From Lachnospiraceae bacterium (GTDB lineage: Bacteria > Bacillota > Clostridia > Lachnospirales > Lachnospiraceae), in NCBI GenBank assembly GCA_029054245.1, contig JAIDFQ010000042.1:186001-250000 (forward strand): a stretch of 64,000 nt of DNA, written 5' to 3'. Both the position numbers and the translations under genes were made by a program. Position 1 is the first letter of the stretch, and each line of letters opens with the position of its first letter. This document shows positions 50,732 to 59,535 of the stretch, in pieces. The notes below the pieces were generated by a model. The model made no database searches. It was given only the letters and a program-made list of their open reading frames with translations, and had not been told where the DNA came from.

Positions 50732-52705
50732 ATGGCAAATAAAAAGAAAGTAGGACTTGGCGTAGCGGCAATCGCAGCAGGAGCAGGCGCAGTCATTGCA
50801 GCAAAGAATTACAAAAATGCAGGCAAGAAGTCAGCAGGAAAAAAGGCAGGGGTAACCCTTAGAGATGAATATCGCAACACAGAGAGAGGCAAAGACCAGA
50901 AAAATAGCAAAGGAATCTATTACACGAATGGAAATTATGAAGCGTTTGCAAGACCCAAGAAACCGGAGGGAGTGGATGAAAAACATGCGTATCTTGTAGG
51001 AAGCGGTTTGGCTTCGCTATCGGCAGCGTGTTTCCTGGTTCGTGACGGTCAGATGCCGGGATCGCACATCCACATTTTGGAGGCAATGGATATTGCAGGA
51101 GGCGCATGTGATGGCATTTTTGATGCAACCAGAGGATATGTGATGCGGGGCGGTCGAGAGATGGAAAATCACTTTGAATGCCTGTGGGACTTATTCAGAA
51201 GTATTCCCTCCCTTGAAACGCCCGGGGTGTCGGTGCTAGATGAATACTACTGGCTGAACAAGGAAGATCCAAATTATTCACTGTGCCGTGCAACCATAAA
51301 TTGTGGAAAAGATGCCCATACAGATGGCAAATTTAATCTGAGCCAAAAGGGCTGTATGGAAATCATGAAGTTATTCATGACAAAGGATGAGGATCTGTAT
51401 GATAAGACCATAGAGGATGTATTTGATGAGGAAGTTTTTGATTCCACCTTCTGGCTGTACTGGAGGACCATGTTTGCATTTGAAAACTGGCACAGTGCAC
51501 TTGAAATGAAGCTGTATTTCCAGAGATTCATTCATCATATTGCAGGGCTTCCGGATTTCAGCGCCCTTAAATTCACCAAGTATAATCAATATGAATCACT
51601 GATCCTGCCTATGAAGAAGTATCTGGAGGATGCAGGCGTTGATTTTCAGTTTAACACTGAAGTAACAAATGTTATTTTTGAATTTGTGGGTGATCAAAAA
51701 ATAGCAAAAGCAATTGAATGCAAGGTCAAGGGCGTGGAAAAGGGAATTATGCTGACAGAAAATGATCTTGTGTTTGTCACCAACGGAAGCTGTACGGAAG
51801 GAACGATTTATGGAGATCAGAACCATGCGCCCAACGGGGATGCGGAAGTGAGAACCAGCGGCTGCTGGAGCTTGTGGAAAAATATTGCAGAACAGGATCC
51901 TGCATTTGGGCATCCGGATAAGTTCTGCTCTGATGTGACAAAGACTAACTGGGAGTCCGCAACGATCACTACTTTGGATGACAGGATCATTCCTTATATC
52001 ACCAACATCTGCAAGCGTGACCCGAAAAGCGGTAAGGTTGTCACCGGCGGCATCGTCAGCTGCAAGGATTCCAGCTGGTTGATGAGCTGGACCATCAACC
52101 GTCAAGGGCAGTTTAAGGAGCAAGATAAGGATAAGGTTTGTGTCTGGGTGTATGGATTATTTACAGATGTGCCTGGCGATTTCATCAAGAAACCAATGAA
52201 GGAGTGTACAGGCATGGAAATCACGCAGGAGTGGCTTTATCATCTGGGCGTCCCGGCAGAGGAGATTAAAGAGCTGGCAGAAAACAGTGCCGTATGCGTT
52301 CCCACCATGATGCCTTATATCACGGCGTTCTTTATGCCAAGAACAAAGGGAGACCGCCCGGATGTCATACCGGATGGCTGTATCAACTTTGCCTTCTTGG
52401 GTCAGTTTGCAGATACGCCGAGAGATACGGTCTTTACCACCGAATATTCGGTGCGGACGGCTATGGAGGCAGTGTATGGACTGCTGGGCGTAGACAGAGG
52501 CGTGCCTGAGGTCTGGGGCAGCGTTTACGATATCCGGGAATTGTTAGACAGCAGCGTCAAGCTGATGGACGGGAAATCCCCATTGGAAATGGAACTCCCC
52601 GGACCGCTGAATGCATTGAAGAAACCCTTGCTGCACGTGATCAAAGGAACGGTAATTGAAAAGGTGCTGAGAGATCATAATGTGCTAAAAGAAGGGATGC
52701 TGTAA
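50732..52705 (+). CDS. ohyA: Oleate hydratase with extra N-terminal hydrophobic segment
   Basis: FAD-dependent hydratase (MCRA family) that adds water to cis-9 double bonds of oleate and linoleate, giving 10-hydroxy fatty acids; it detoxifies host fatty acids. The core starts at YYTNGNYEAFARPKKPEGVDEKHAYLVGSGLASLSAACFLVRDGQ, where most family members begin. It continues with the RGGREMENHFECLWDLF and LFTDVPGDFIKKPMKECTG blocks. About 62 residues precede the core: a basic start, an 18-residue Ala/Gly-rich hydrophobic stretch and a Lys-rich linker, suggesting membrane association. AAAGGTGG sets ATG 50732. 657 residues. Confidence 0.93.
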   Translation: MANKKKVGLGVAAIAAGAGAVIAAKNYKNAGKKSAGKKAGVTLRDEYRNTERGKDQKNSKGIYYTNGNYEAFARPKKPEGVDEKHAYLVGSGLASLSAACFLVRDGQMPGSHIHILEAMDIAGGACDGIFDATRGYVMRGGREMENHFECLWDLFRSIPSLETPGVSVLDEYYWLNKEDPNYSLCRATINCGKDAHTDGKFNLSQKGCMEIMKLFMTKDEDLYDKTIEDVFDEEVFDSTFWLYWRTMFAFENWHSALEMKLYFQRFIHHIAGLPDFSALKFTKYNQYESLILPMKKYLEDAGVDFQFNTEVTNVIFEFVGDQKIAKAIECKVKGVEKGIMLTENDLVFVTNGSCTEGTIYGDQNHAPNGDAEVRTSGCWSLWKNIAEQDPAFGHPDKFCSDVTKTNWESATITTLDDRIIPYITNICKRDPKSGKVVTGGIVSCKDSSWLMSWTINRQGQFKEQDKDKVCVWVYGLFTDVPGDFIKKPMKECTGMEITQEWLYHLGVPAEEIKELAENSAVCVPTMMPYITAFFMPRTKGDRPDVIPDGCINFAFLGQFADTPRDTVFTTEYSVRTAMEAVYGLLGVDRGVPEVWGSVYDIRELLDSSVKLMDGKSPLEMELPGPLNALKKPLLHVIKGTVIEKVLRDHNVLKEGML

Positions 52706-52743
52706 CAGAAAAAAGAATGGTAGTGCGCAGAATAGGCACAGTA

Positions 52744-52752
52744 TGATATAAT
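52744..52752 (+). promoter_or_regulatory. Extended -10 promoter of the radical SAM gene
   Basis: TGATATAAT with TG at 52744-52745 and TATAAT at 52747-52752; no clear -35. It lies 83 bp before the start. Confidence 0.45.
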
Positions 52753-52835
52753 GAGCAGACTTAAAGGGCGGCTGCAGATGTTTTGAAAGGGCAGTTTAGC
52801 CTTACGGTTTTGCTATTGTGTTAGGAGGGTATATC

Positions 52836-54602
52836 ATGCAGTTCTTGCTGACAGCTATCAATGCCAAATATATTCATTCCAATCCTGCCGTTTACAGTCT
52901 TATGGCATATGCAGGGGAAGGGCTGAAATCGCATATTGAAGTAGCGGAGTACACGATTAATCAGAAAATGGAGGAGATTCTGGGAGATTTGTATAAAAGA
53001 CGCCCGGATGTGATTGGCTTTTCCTGTTATATCTGGAATTATCCTTTGATTCAGGAATTGCTCAGGGAGCTTCCCAAGGTACTGCCGGATGTGGAATTGT
53101 GGCTTGGAGGACCGGAGGTGACCTATGAAGGAAGAAAGATTCTTAAGGAGTTTCCTATGGTCAAAGGTATTATGGCAGGGGAAGGAGAGGAGACCTTTAA
53201 AGAACTTCTTTCATTTTATGTGGAAGAACAGGAAAGAGAGCGCCTTGTGGAGATTCCAGGTTTGATTCTAAGGAAAGGGGATTGCCGGGCAAGGAAAGTC
53301 ACTGATCTAAACGCAATTCCCTTTCTTTATAATGATTTGCAGACTTTTGAAAACAGGATTATCTATTATGAGACAAGCAGAGGATGCCCGTTTAGATGCA
53401 GTTACTGTCTTTCTTCCATAGACAAGAGCGTGCGGCTGCGCAGCTTAGAGCTTGTGAAAAAGGAACTGCAGTTTTTTTTAGATAAAAGAGTCCCGCAGGT
53501 TAAGCTGATAGATAGGACATTCAATTGTAATCGCGACCATGCAATGGAAATATGGAAGTATATTCAAGAGAATGACAATGGTGTCACCAATTTTCATTTT
53601 GAGATTGCGGCGGATATTATGGATGCGGAGGAGCTTACGTTATTAAAGGAAATGAGACCGGGACTTGTTCAGTTTGAAATCGGGGTGCAGACGACGAATC
53701 CCGAAACCCTTAGGGAAATCAACCGGCGCACGGATATTTCACGCATTGAGAAGGTGGTAGAAGCTATTCATGAAAACAGGAACATTCATGTACATCTGGA
53801 CCTGATTGCAGGGCTTCCTTTTGAAGGATATGATCGTTTCCGACAGTCATTTAATGATGTGTATGGAATGAAGCCACAGCAGCTTCAGCTTGGCTTTCTA
53901 AAGGTGCTCAAAGGGACGCTGATACGGGAGAAGGCGGAGGATTACGGTATTGTTTATCAAGAGAAAGCTCCCTATGAGGTGCTTTATACGAAATGGCTTT
54001 CTTATAAAGAAGTATTACAGCTTAAGCGCATAGAAGAAATGGTGGAACTTTATTACAATTCCAACCAGTTTACACATACCCTTTCCGTTCTGGAGGGAGA
54101 ATTTCGTGGAGCTTTTGAGATGTTTGAACAGCTGGCGGAATTTTATGAACAAAAGGGATATTTTATGAATTCACCGGCAAGAAGCCGCCGTTATCATGTG
54201 TTATTAGAGTTTGCACTTAATAAAGCGCTGGCAAAAGAACAGCTTTATCGGGAATTGCTTACTTATGATTACTATTTGCGGGAAAATGCTAAGAGCCGTC
54301 CCTCGTTTTGCACTGACTTATCCCCCTATCGGGAGGAAATATGGAACTTTTATCAACAGGAGGAAGCAAAACCGGTACTTTTGCAGAATTACCGGGAGTA
54401 TCATGCCAGACAGACCATGAAAATGACGCATATGGATGTGTTTTTCTATCCCGTCTGGAAAGAGGGAGAGGACTTATTAGGGGCAAGAAGCGTAGAGCCC
54501 ACACTGGTTCTTTTTGACTATGAAAAAAGGGATGCCCTTACGAGAGAAGCCCTCACAAGAAAAGCCTTACAAGGGCACCCCTCGTGGGGGGTGCCCTCAT
54601 GA
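52836..54602 (+). CDS. B12-binding radical SAM protein (DUF4080-type)
   Basis: 588-residue radical SAM enzyme. The N-terminal ~130 residues are a cobalamin-binding-like Rossmann domain (DVIGFSCYIWNYPLIQELL ... WLGGPEVTYEG ... IMAGEGEETFKELL), though the classic DxHxxG is not evident. The radical SAM core has TSRGCPFRCSYCLSS with the CxxxCxxC cluster motif, then QFEIGVQTTNPETLREINR and LDLIAGLPFEG. A C-terminal DUF4080-like domain of ~200 residues follows. AGGAGGG precedes ATG 52836. The reaction is unknown. Only ~20 bp separates its end from the convergent ECF gene. Confidence 0.86.
   Translation: MQFLLTAINAKYIHSNPAVYSLMAYAGEGLKSHIEVAEYTINQKMEEILGDLYKRRPDVIGFSCYIWNYPLIQELLRELPKVLPDVELWLGGPEVTYEGRKILKEFPMVKGIMAGEGEETFKELLSFYVEEQERERLVEIPGLILRKGDCRARKVTDLNAIPFLYNDLQTFENRIIYYETSRGCPFRCSYCLSSIDKSVRLRSLELVKKELQFFLDKRVPQVKLIDRTFNCNRDHAMEIWKYIQENDNGVTNFHFEIAADIMDAEELTLLKEMRPGLVQFEIGVQTTNPETLREINRRTDISRIEKVVEAIHENRNIHVHLDLIAGLPFEGYDRFRQSFNDVYGMKPQQLQLGFLKVLKGTLIREKAEDYGIVYQEKAPYEVLYTKWLSYKEVLQLKRIEEMVELYYNSNQFTHTLSVLEGEFRGAFEMFEQLAEFYEQKGYFMNSPARSRRYHVLLEFALNKALAKEQLYRELLTYDYYLRENAKSRPSFCTDLSPYREEIWNFYQQEEAKPVLLQNYREYHARQTMKMTHMDVFFYPVWKEGEDLLGARSVEPTLVLFDYEKRDALTREALTRKALQGHPSWGVPS
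54573..54596. terminator. Hairpin inside the 3' end of the radical SAM gene
   Basis: GGGCACCC (54573-54580) pairs with GGGTGCCC (54589-54596). The plus strand has no T-run. On the minus strand it is followed by TTGTAAGGCTTTTC, so it can end the ECF gene transcript while encoding the last codons of the plus-strand protein. Confidence 0.5.
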
Positions 54603-54622
54603 GGGATACATCCACATTTTTG

Positions 54623-55210
54623 CTATAAAATCTTTTTGGGCCTGGGTGTCAGCCAGATTCGCACGTCCGGTATCTGGGATAGGACGGGAAGCAGCAGCAT
54701 GCCTAAAATAACGCCGGCAGCGCCTTGAATGCAGTTTGTAAAGATACCGCTGAGCGCGCTTGTAAATCCTGCAGCAAAGGTTTCGGAACTGTAACTTCCA
54801 GCAAGAAACATGGTCTGAATAATTTTATTAAAAAAATAACCGAATATCATGTTAAGCTCAGCAGGAACCCCGGCAGCAATAAAAAGGAAGGCGTGATTTG
54901 TATTCCATACCTGTTTCAGCCGCCGAAACAACTGGGAAGCAATCAGCGCAGTAACGCCTTTTATAATCAGAGTAGGTATTGCATAAATCACATACCCTGA
55001 TAAAATGTCTGCAAACATAGAACCAATCCCGGCAGCGAGGAAACCTGCAACAGGGCCCAAAATCACGCCGCAAAGCAGAACAAGACAGTCTCCGGGATGT
55101 ATGTAACCGAGGGTCGGGGTGGGAATTCGGATGCTCATGGTAGCGATACAGGTAAATGCAGCCATCAAAGCAGTAACAGCCAGTGCCTTTGTGTCTTTTA
55201 ACATTTCCAT
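54623..55210 (-). CDS. ECF transporter S component
   Basis: Membrane substrate-binding subunit of an energy-coupling-factor vitamin importer, 195 residues with about five to six helices. It begins KALAVTALMAAFTCIATM, then has the family block TLGYIHPGDCLVLLCGVILGPVAGFLAAGIGSMFADILSGYVIYAIPTLIIKG. This is the ECF_trnsprt (PF12822) pattern with the Ala-rich first helix that contacts EcfT. The GGAG at 55221-55224 sets ATG 55210; ATG 55225 and a longer frame to 55402 are less likely. The substrate cannot be told, and no riboswitch is recognisable upstream. Confidence 0.82.
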   Translation of the reverse strand: MEMLKDTKALAVTALMAAFTCIATMSIRIPTPTLGYIHPGDCLVLLCGVILGPVAGFLAAGIGSMFADILSGYVIYAIPTLIIKGVTALIASQLFRRLKQVWNTNHAFLFIAAGVPAELNMIFGYFFNKIIQTMFLAGSYSSETFAAGFTSALSGIFTNCIQGAAGVILGMLLLPVLSQIPDVRIWLTPRPKKIL

Positions 55211-55420
55211 AATTAATTTCTCCATTTCGTTTCTATTTCTTGTGCTTTGAAAGAGCTCTTGATATTGCTTATTATACAAAGAAATGGTATTGTTGAAACT
55301 ACCAATTTGAGAATTTTTAATAAAGCCAGTTTGGATTGGACATATAGGAGGAGAAGGATAACATATATTTGACGGAAAAGCCATATATTGTAAAAATGTC
55401 AATGAATCAGGATGAAATAG

Positions 55421-55951
55421 ATGGCGGCTGTATTGTCGAATATTTCCAATATTATAATACCACTTGTTATTTTTTATATTATTGCCTATGGAATTTGCAG
55501 CAAGACAAATGTGTATGAGGATTTTGTAAAAGGGGCAAAGGAAGGGCTAAGGACGGTAGTCGGAATCCTGCCTACATTGGTGGCGCTCATGACTGCGGTG
55601 GGGGTGCTTCGGGCATCGGGCTTTCTAACTTTTTTGGGGAATCTGGTAAGACCTTTAAGTAATAAGGTGGGATTCCCGGCAGAACTGGTTCCGCTTGCGT
55701 TCATAAAAATGTTTTCTTCTTCGGCTGCCACTGGTCTGGTGCTGGATATATTTAAAAACTACGGGACGGATTCTCAGGTGGGACTGATCACTTCTATTAT
55801 GATGAGTTGCACGGAAACTATTTTTTATACTATGAGTGTGTATTTTATTGCGGCTAAGGTTACAAAAACAAGGTATACGTTAAAGGGAGCTCTTGTGTCG
55901 ACCGTCGCAGGAATTGTGGCGAGTGTGGTGCTGGCGGGGATGATGATGTGA
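55421..55951 (+). CDS. spmB: Spore maturation protein SpmB
   Basis: 176-residue membrane protein of the nucleoside recognition/spore maturation family with five or six helices. SpmB with SpmA is needed for spore core dehydration in Bacillus and Clostridium. Landmarks are NVYEDFVKGAKEGLRTVVGILPTLVALMTAVGVLRASG, the AELVPLAFIKMFSSSAATGLVLDIFKNYG block and TIFYTMSVYFIAAKVTKTRYTLKGALV. AGGATGAAATAG precedes the ATG. The usual spmA partner is not next to it: the upstream neighbour is a divergent ECF gene. Confidence 0.87.
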   Translation: MAAVLSNISNIIIPLVIFYIIAYGICSKTNVYEDFVKGAKEGLRTVVGILPTLVALMTAVGVLRASGFLTFLGNLVRPLSNKVGFPAELVPLAFIKMFSSSAATGLVLDIFKNYGTDSQVGLITSIMMSCTETIFYTMSVYFIAAKVTKTRYTLKGALVSTVAGIVASVVLAGMMM

Positions 55952-56053
55952 ATATAAGTACTTTTTATGGGACACTTAATCTGATATAATGACATATAAG
56001 GTGAAAACGTATTAAAGTACAGAAGTATAACATTACAAATGAGGTGAATGATG

Positions 56054-56521
56054 ATGAATCCTGGAATATCTGATGAAAAGATATTAATAACAATTGTTAT
56101 AATCGTTGTGGTCATTTTGCTGTCAGGAATTTTCTGGCAGCTTTTTGTACGAAGACGCAGGGCAACTGATTTATTTGCGGATATGGAAGGGCATGAGTTT
56201 GAATATTTCTGTGCTGACCTTCTTAGGCAGAGAGGATTTGTGGAAGTTGAGGTGACGAAGGGAAGTGGAGATTATGGTATTGATATTCTGGCGGAAAAGG
56301 AAGGGGTAACATATGCTATTCAATGTAAATGTTACACAACGCCGGTAGGAGTCAAGGCTGTTCAGGAGGCGTATGCAGGCAGGGATTACTATGACCGGAT
56401 GGTAGGGGTTGTGATGACCAATCAGTATTTTACCGCGCCTGCAGTGGACGCGGCAAAGAAACTGAAAATTCTGCTCTGGGACGGTGGTTATATGGAAGGT
56501 ATGATGGAGGAGGATCGGTAG
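56054..56521 (+). CDS. Membrane-anchored Mrr-like restriction endonuclease domain protein
   Basis: 155-residue protein with one N-terminal helix (ILITIVIIVVVILLSGIFWQLFV) and a C-terminal PD-(D/E)xK nuclease domain of Mrr_cat type. The nuclease domain reads MEGHEFEYFCADLLRQRGF, TKGSGDYGIDILAEKEGVTYAIQCKCYTTPVG and VGVVMTNQYFTAPAVDAAKKL. The catalytic Asp (YGID) and the QxK pair (IQCK) are present. Three consecutive ATG codons (56048, 56051, 56054) follow GAGGTG; spacing favours the last. It has no methylase or helicase partner. It may cut DNA at the membrane; its role is unknown. Confidence 0.82.
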   Translation: MNPGISDEKILITIVIIVVVILLSGIFWQLFVRRRRATDLFADMEGHEFEYFCADLLRQRGFVEVEVTKGSGDYGIDILAEKEGVTYAIQCKCYTTPVGVKAVQEAYAGRDYYDRMVGVVMTNQYFTAPAVDAAKKLKILLWDGGYMEGMMEEDR

Positions 56522-56600
56522 GATTATAAAGTCGGCGCTGCTTGAGAATAAGCATCTGTTTCTGGCGTAATGAGCAGAAGCAGATCGATTGGCAAAGCGG

Positions 56601-58418
56601 TTAAGAGATCAGCCTGTTTTGCAGTCCCTGGAAATCAGAAGGACCTGTCTCCAGAACAAAACGGTGAAATCGTTGCAGACTGAAATCATCGCCCCATATG
56701 CGCTGGGCAGCATTCCGAAGGATGGTAAACTCCATAAACCCCAGATAGTATTTCAGGTATGTTACAGGTTCTTCTACAATGTATGTATAAATAGCGGAGG
56801 CGGTTTCTTGATCCGTGATTCCTAATTCACGAAGGATTGCCTGTACTTTGGCGGGAGTGGCGCCCTCATAGTGTATGGCGATATCAAGTAGGGAATATAG
56901 GCACAGTTGTATATTCCGGTTCAAACGGCAGGCTTCGTAATATGCGGCGGTCAGAGGGCTTTTTTCCTGCACCAGCGATCTGGCATAATCATAGGACAGA
57001 TTTTCCACATAAAGCGCCCAACCCTCTACATAGCCTCCGTAATGAAGAAGGTAACGGATGCAGGAAGCATTTTCCTGATTCATATAGAGCTGGCTGTAAA
57101 CTGTCTGATACAAATGACCGGGATAGCCCTCATGCGCCAGCGTGGTGTACAGTGTCAGAGCATCAGGAGCATTTTTGTGGTTAATATAGATGATGTTGCT
57201 GCTCATATCGTCTATAGGAGGGGTCAGATAATAAGCGGGACTACAGTAATCCTCCATAGAAGGAGAGACACTTTTGATGGTGTAGGATGGATGGAAAGCA
57301 GTATTTTCTGAAGCCGGAAAAGCAGGAAAGTCATCCGCCATCCGATTTTTTAAATCTTCCAGCATTTCTTCCGGAGAAGTGTAGGGAAAAGGCGCAGTAT
57401 TAAGGGAAGAGATGGAAGATAATTCGGGATAGCGGAGAAACAGACTGCTTATGGCAGACATGTTTTTCTGAAAATCATTAAACAGCATGGTTTTGATTTC
57501 TGCTATACTGCGGGAGGAACCGGTAGTGGCGGCGAGCAGATATTCATAGTAAGCGCGTCCGTCAGGGAAATAACACAGCCCCATATCGTTTGAACCGCTT
57601 CCTTGCAGGATTGTGAAGGCGTCGGCTGTTTTTTCATAGGCGGGCGCCATGACGGTAGTGAGGATCCGGTCATTTTCAGATACCCACTGGCTTTTTTGTT
57701 CTTCGGTAATGACATCCTCCTGCAGCATGGCATCAAGCCTCTCTTCAAAGGTGGTGTGGAGAAAATGAGTGCCGGAGGAAAGGGCATCTTTGTCCATGAT
57801 AGAGCAGCATTGTTCGATGATTTTTCCGGCGGAGGCATCAGACATAAAAAGCCTGTTTTCTGATTTCTCTTTTTCGTACTGTATCAACCCGTCAAAATAA
57901 GTATCGGTCTGATCCAGAATATGCAGATAATCTTCCACATCCTTTGCAGAGCGGAAGGTATAATCAGCAAGCAGAATAGGCAGACCGGACTGCATGCCGG
58001 AGGAGGGAGAAAGTGGATCGCTGTAATAAGGATAAGCAGTACCCTTAAGCCGCAGCTCCAAATAGCGGGTTAAGAGCTCATATGCGTAAGCATCTTTATC
58101 ACTTAAGCGCTCTGGTGAGATTTCCGACAGCCCCTCCAGCATAGCACGTATATCGCCTTCTCCGTTATCTGGTTCAGGTTCATAAGATGGCAGATGGGCA
58201 GGTTCATCAATTCCAAAATTTTCAGGAAAAGCCAAAGTATAATGCAGACTCAAAGTATTGCCGGAAAGCTCCGAATAAAACAATTCCTCCGTCAGAGACT
58301 TAAACTGGCGGCTGTCGTTTGTATACAGATATATACCCAGAACCAGGCAGATAGACACAATAAGCGAGACGAAAAGCGCTATCCTCCGTTTTTTGCTAAT
58401 TTTCCCCAAATGCGGCAA
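56601..58418 (-). CDS. DUF885 family membrane-anchored metallopeptidase-like protein
   Basis: 605-residue protein with one N-terminal helix (RIALFVSLIVSICLVLGIYLYT) and a large extracytoplasmic part. The DUF885 core carries the putative zinc motif HEGYPGH near residue 430 and the later YVEGWALYVENLSYD block, which resembles the third-ligand region of gluzincin peptidases. The remainder is helical. TTG 58418 is preceded by GAGGTTCG at good distance; the frame is open upstream to 58499 without a better site. It is the only minus-strand gene between 55.4 and 64 kb. The substrate is unknown. Confidence 0.78.
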   Translation of the reverse strand: MPHLGKISKKRRIALFVSLIVSICLVLGIYLYTNDSRQFKSLTEELFYSELSGNTLSLHYTLAFPENFGIDEPAHLPSYEPEPDNGEGDIRAMLEGLSEISPERLSDKDAYAYELLTRYLELRLKGTAYPYYSDPLSPSSGMQSGLPILLADYTFRSAKDVEDYLHILDQTDTYFDGLIQYEKEKSENRLFMSDASAGKIIEQCCSIMDKDALSSGTHFLHTTFEERLDAMLQEDVITEEQKSQWVSENDRILTTVMAPAYEKTADAFTILQGSGSNDMGLCYFPDGRAYYEYLLAATTGSSRSIAEIKTMLFNDFQKNMSAISSLFLRYPELSSISSLNTAPFPYTSPEEMLEDLKNRMADDFPAFPASENTAFHPSYTIKSVSPSMEDYCSPAYYLTPPIDDMSSNIIYINHKNAPDALTLYTTLAHEGYPGHLYQTVYSQLYMNQENASCIRYLLHYGGYVEGWALYVENLSYDYARSLVQEKSPLTAAYYEACRLNRNIQLCLYSLLDIAIHYEGATPAKVQAILRELGITDQETASAIYTYIVEEPVTYLKYYLGFMEFTILRNAAQRIWGDDFSLQRFHRFVLETGPSDFQGLQNRLIS

Positions 58419-58692
58419 TGTACGAACCTCACATAACGGTTTGTTTGAGTATATGAAAGCCTTACCCAAAAAATACACATGAATCCATGACCTGGGCAAT
58501 CATTATCTCATAGTATAAAAGGAAGCGGAGGGCAGCAGCGAATCATAGGCGGACATTACTTTTTTAGCAGTATTTTGATGGAAGAGCGTATAGACGATAG
58601 CCTTAAAATATGATAAAATACTATTCAGTGTGGGAATACGGATTCTATATAATAAACATATGAAGAGATTCATTACAGGAATGGAGGTTAAC

Positions 58693-59535
58693 ATGAACAA
58701 TCTGGAACTTAAAAAAATGGCTAACGAAGTGCGTAAAGGCATCGTGAGCGCGGTTCACAGTGCTAAGGCAGGGCATCCGGGCGGCTCCTTATCGGCGGCA
58801 GATATTTATACATATCTTTATTTTGAGGAAATGAACGTTGATCCCCAAAATCCTAAGATGGAAAACAGAGACCGTTTTGTACTATCCAAGGGACATACTG
58901 CTCCGGGGTTGTATTCTGCATTGGCAAATAAAGGGTTCTTCCCAGTGGAAGATCTGCTGACTTTGCGTAAGTTGGGGTCTTATCTTCAAGGGCATCCCTG
59001 CATGCAGCACATTCCTGGTGTTGATATGTCAAGCGGCTCCCTTGGACAAGGGATTTCTGCGGCGGTAGGCATGGCGCTGGCAGGGAAGATGGATCAGAAG
59101 GATTACCGTGTATATACGCTTCTCGGTGACGGTGAACTGCAGGAGGGACAGGTGTGGGAAGCCTCCATGTTTGCGGGATATCGCAAGCTGGATAATTTGG
59201 TAGTGATTGTGGACAATAATGGACTGCAGATTGACGGACCAATCGATGAAGTTTGTTCTCCTTATCCGATTGATAAAAAATTCGAGGCATTCAATTTCCA
59301 TGTCATCAATGTGGACGCACACGATTTTGATGCTCTCCGCGCCGCATTTAAGGAGGCAAGACAGACGAAAGGAATGCCCACCGCAATTATTGCGCACAGC
59401 CTAAAGGGCAAAGGGGTTTCCTTCATGGAAGGTAATGTGGCATGGCATGGTACGGCGCCTAATGATGAACAGTATGCTGTGGCAATGGCAGATCTTGATA
59501 AAATCAGTGAAGCACTTTTGAAGGAGGAAGTATAA
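58693..59535 (+). CDS. Transketolase, N-terminal subunit
   Basis: Thiamine-diphosphate-binding half of a two-piece transketolase of the non-oxidative pentose phosphate pathway, 280 residues. It has SAKAGHPGGSLSAADIYTYLYF, SKGHTAPGLYSAL, SLGQGISAAVGMA, and the TPP/Mg motif GDGELQEGQVWEASMFAG...VDNNGLQIDG. GGAGGTTAAC before the ATG at 58693 decides the start. Its TAA overlaps the next ATG by one base (TAATG), so subunits are made together. Confidence 0.94.
   Translation: MNNLELKKMANEVRKGIVSAVHSAKAGHPGGSLSAADIYTYLYFEEMNVDPQNPKMENRDRFVLSKGHTAPGLYSALANKGFFPVEDLLTLRKLGSYLQGHPCMQHIPGVDMSSGSLGQGISAAVGMALAGKMDQKDYRVYTLLGDGELQEGQVWEASMFAGYRKLDNLVVIVDNNGLQIDGPIDEVCSPYPIDKKFEAFNFHVINVDAHDFDALRAAFKEARQTKGMPTAIIAHSLKGKGVSFMEGNVAWHGTAPNDEQYAVAMADLDKISEALLKEEV

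Noticed and set aside
55226-55420. Riboswitch upstream of the ECF S component
   Set aside because: No conserved aptamer (folate, preQ1, TPP, FMN, cobalamin) could be recognised; only an A/T-rich divergent intergenic region is seen.
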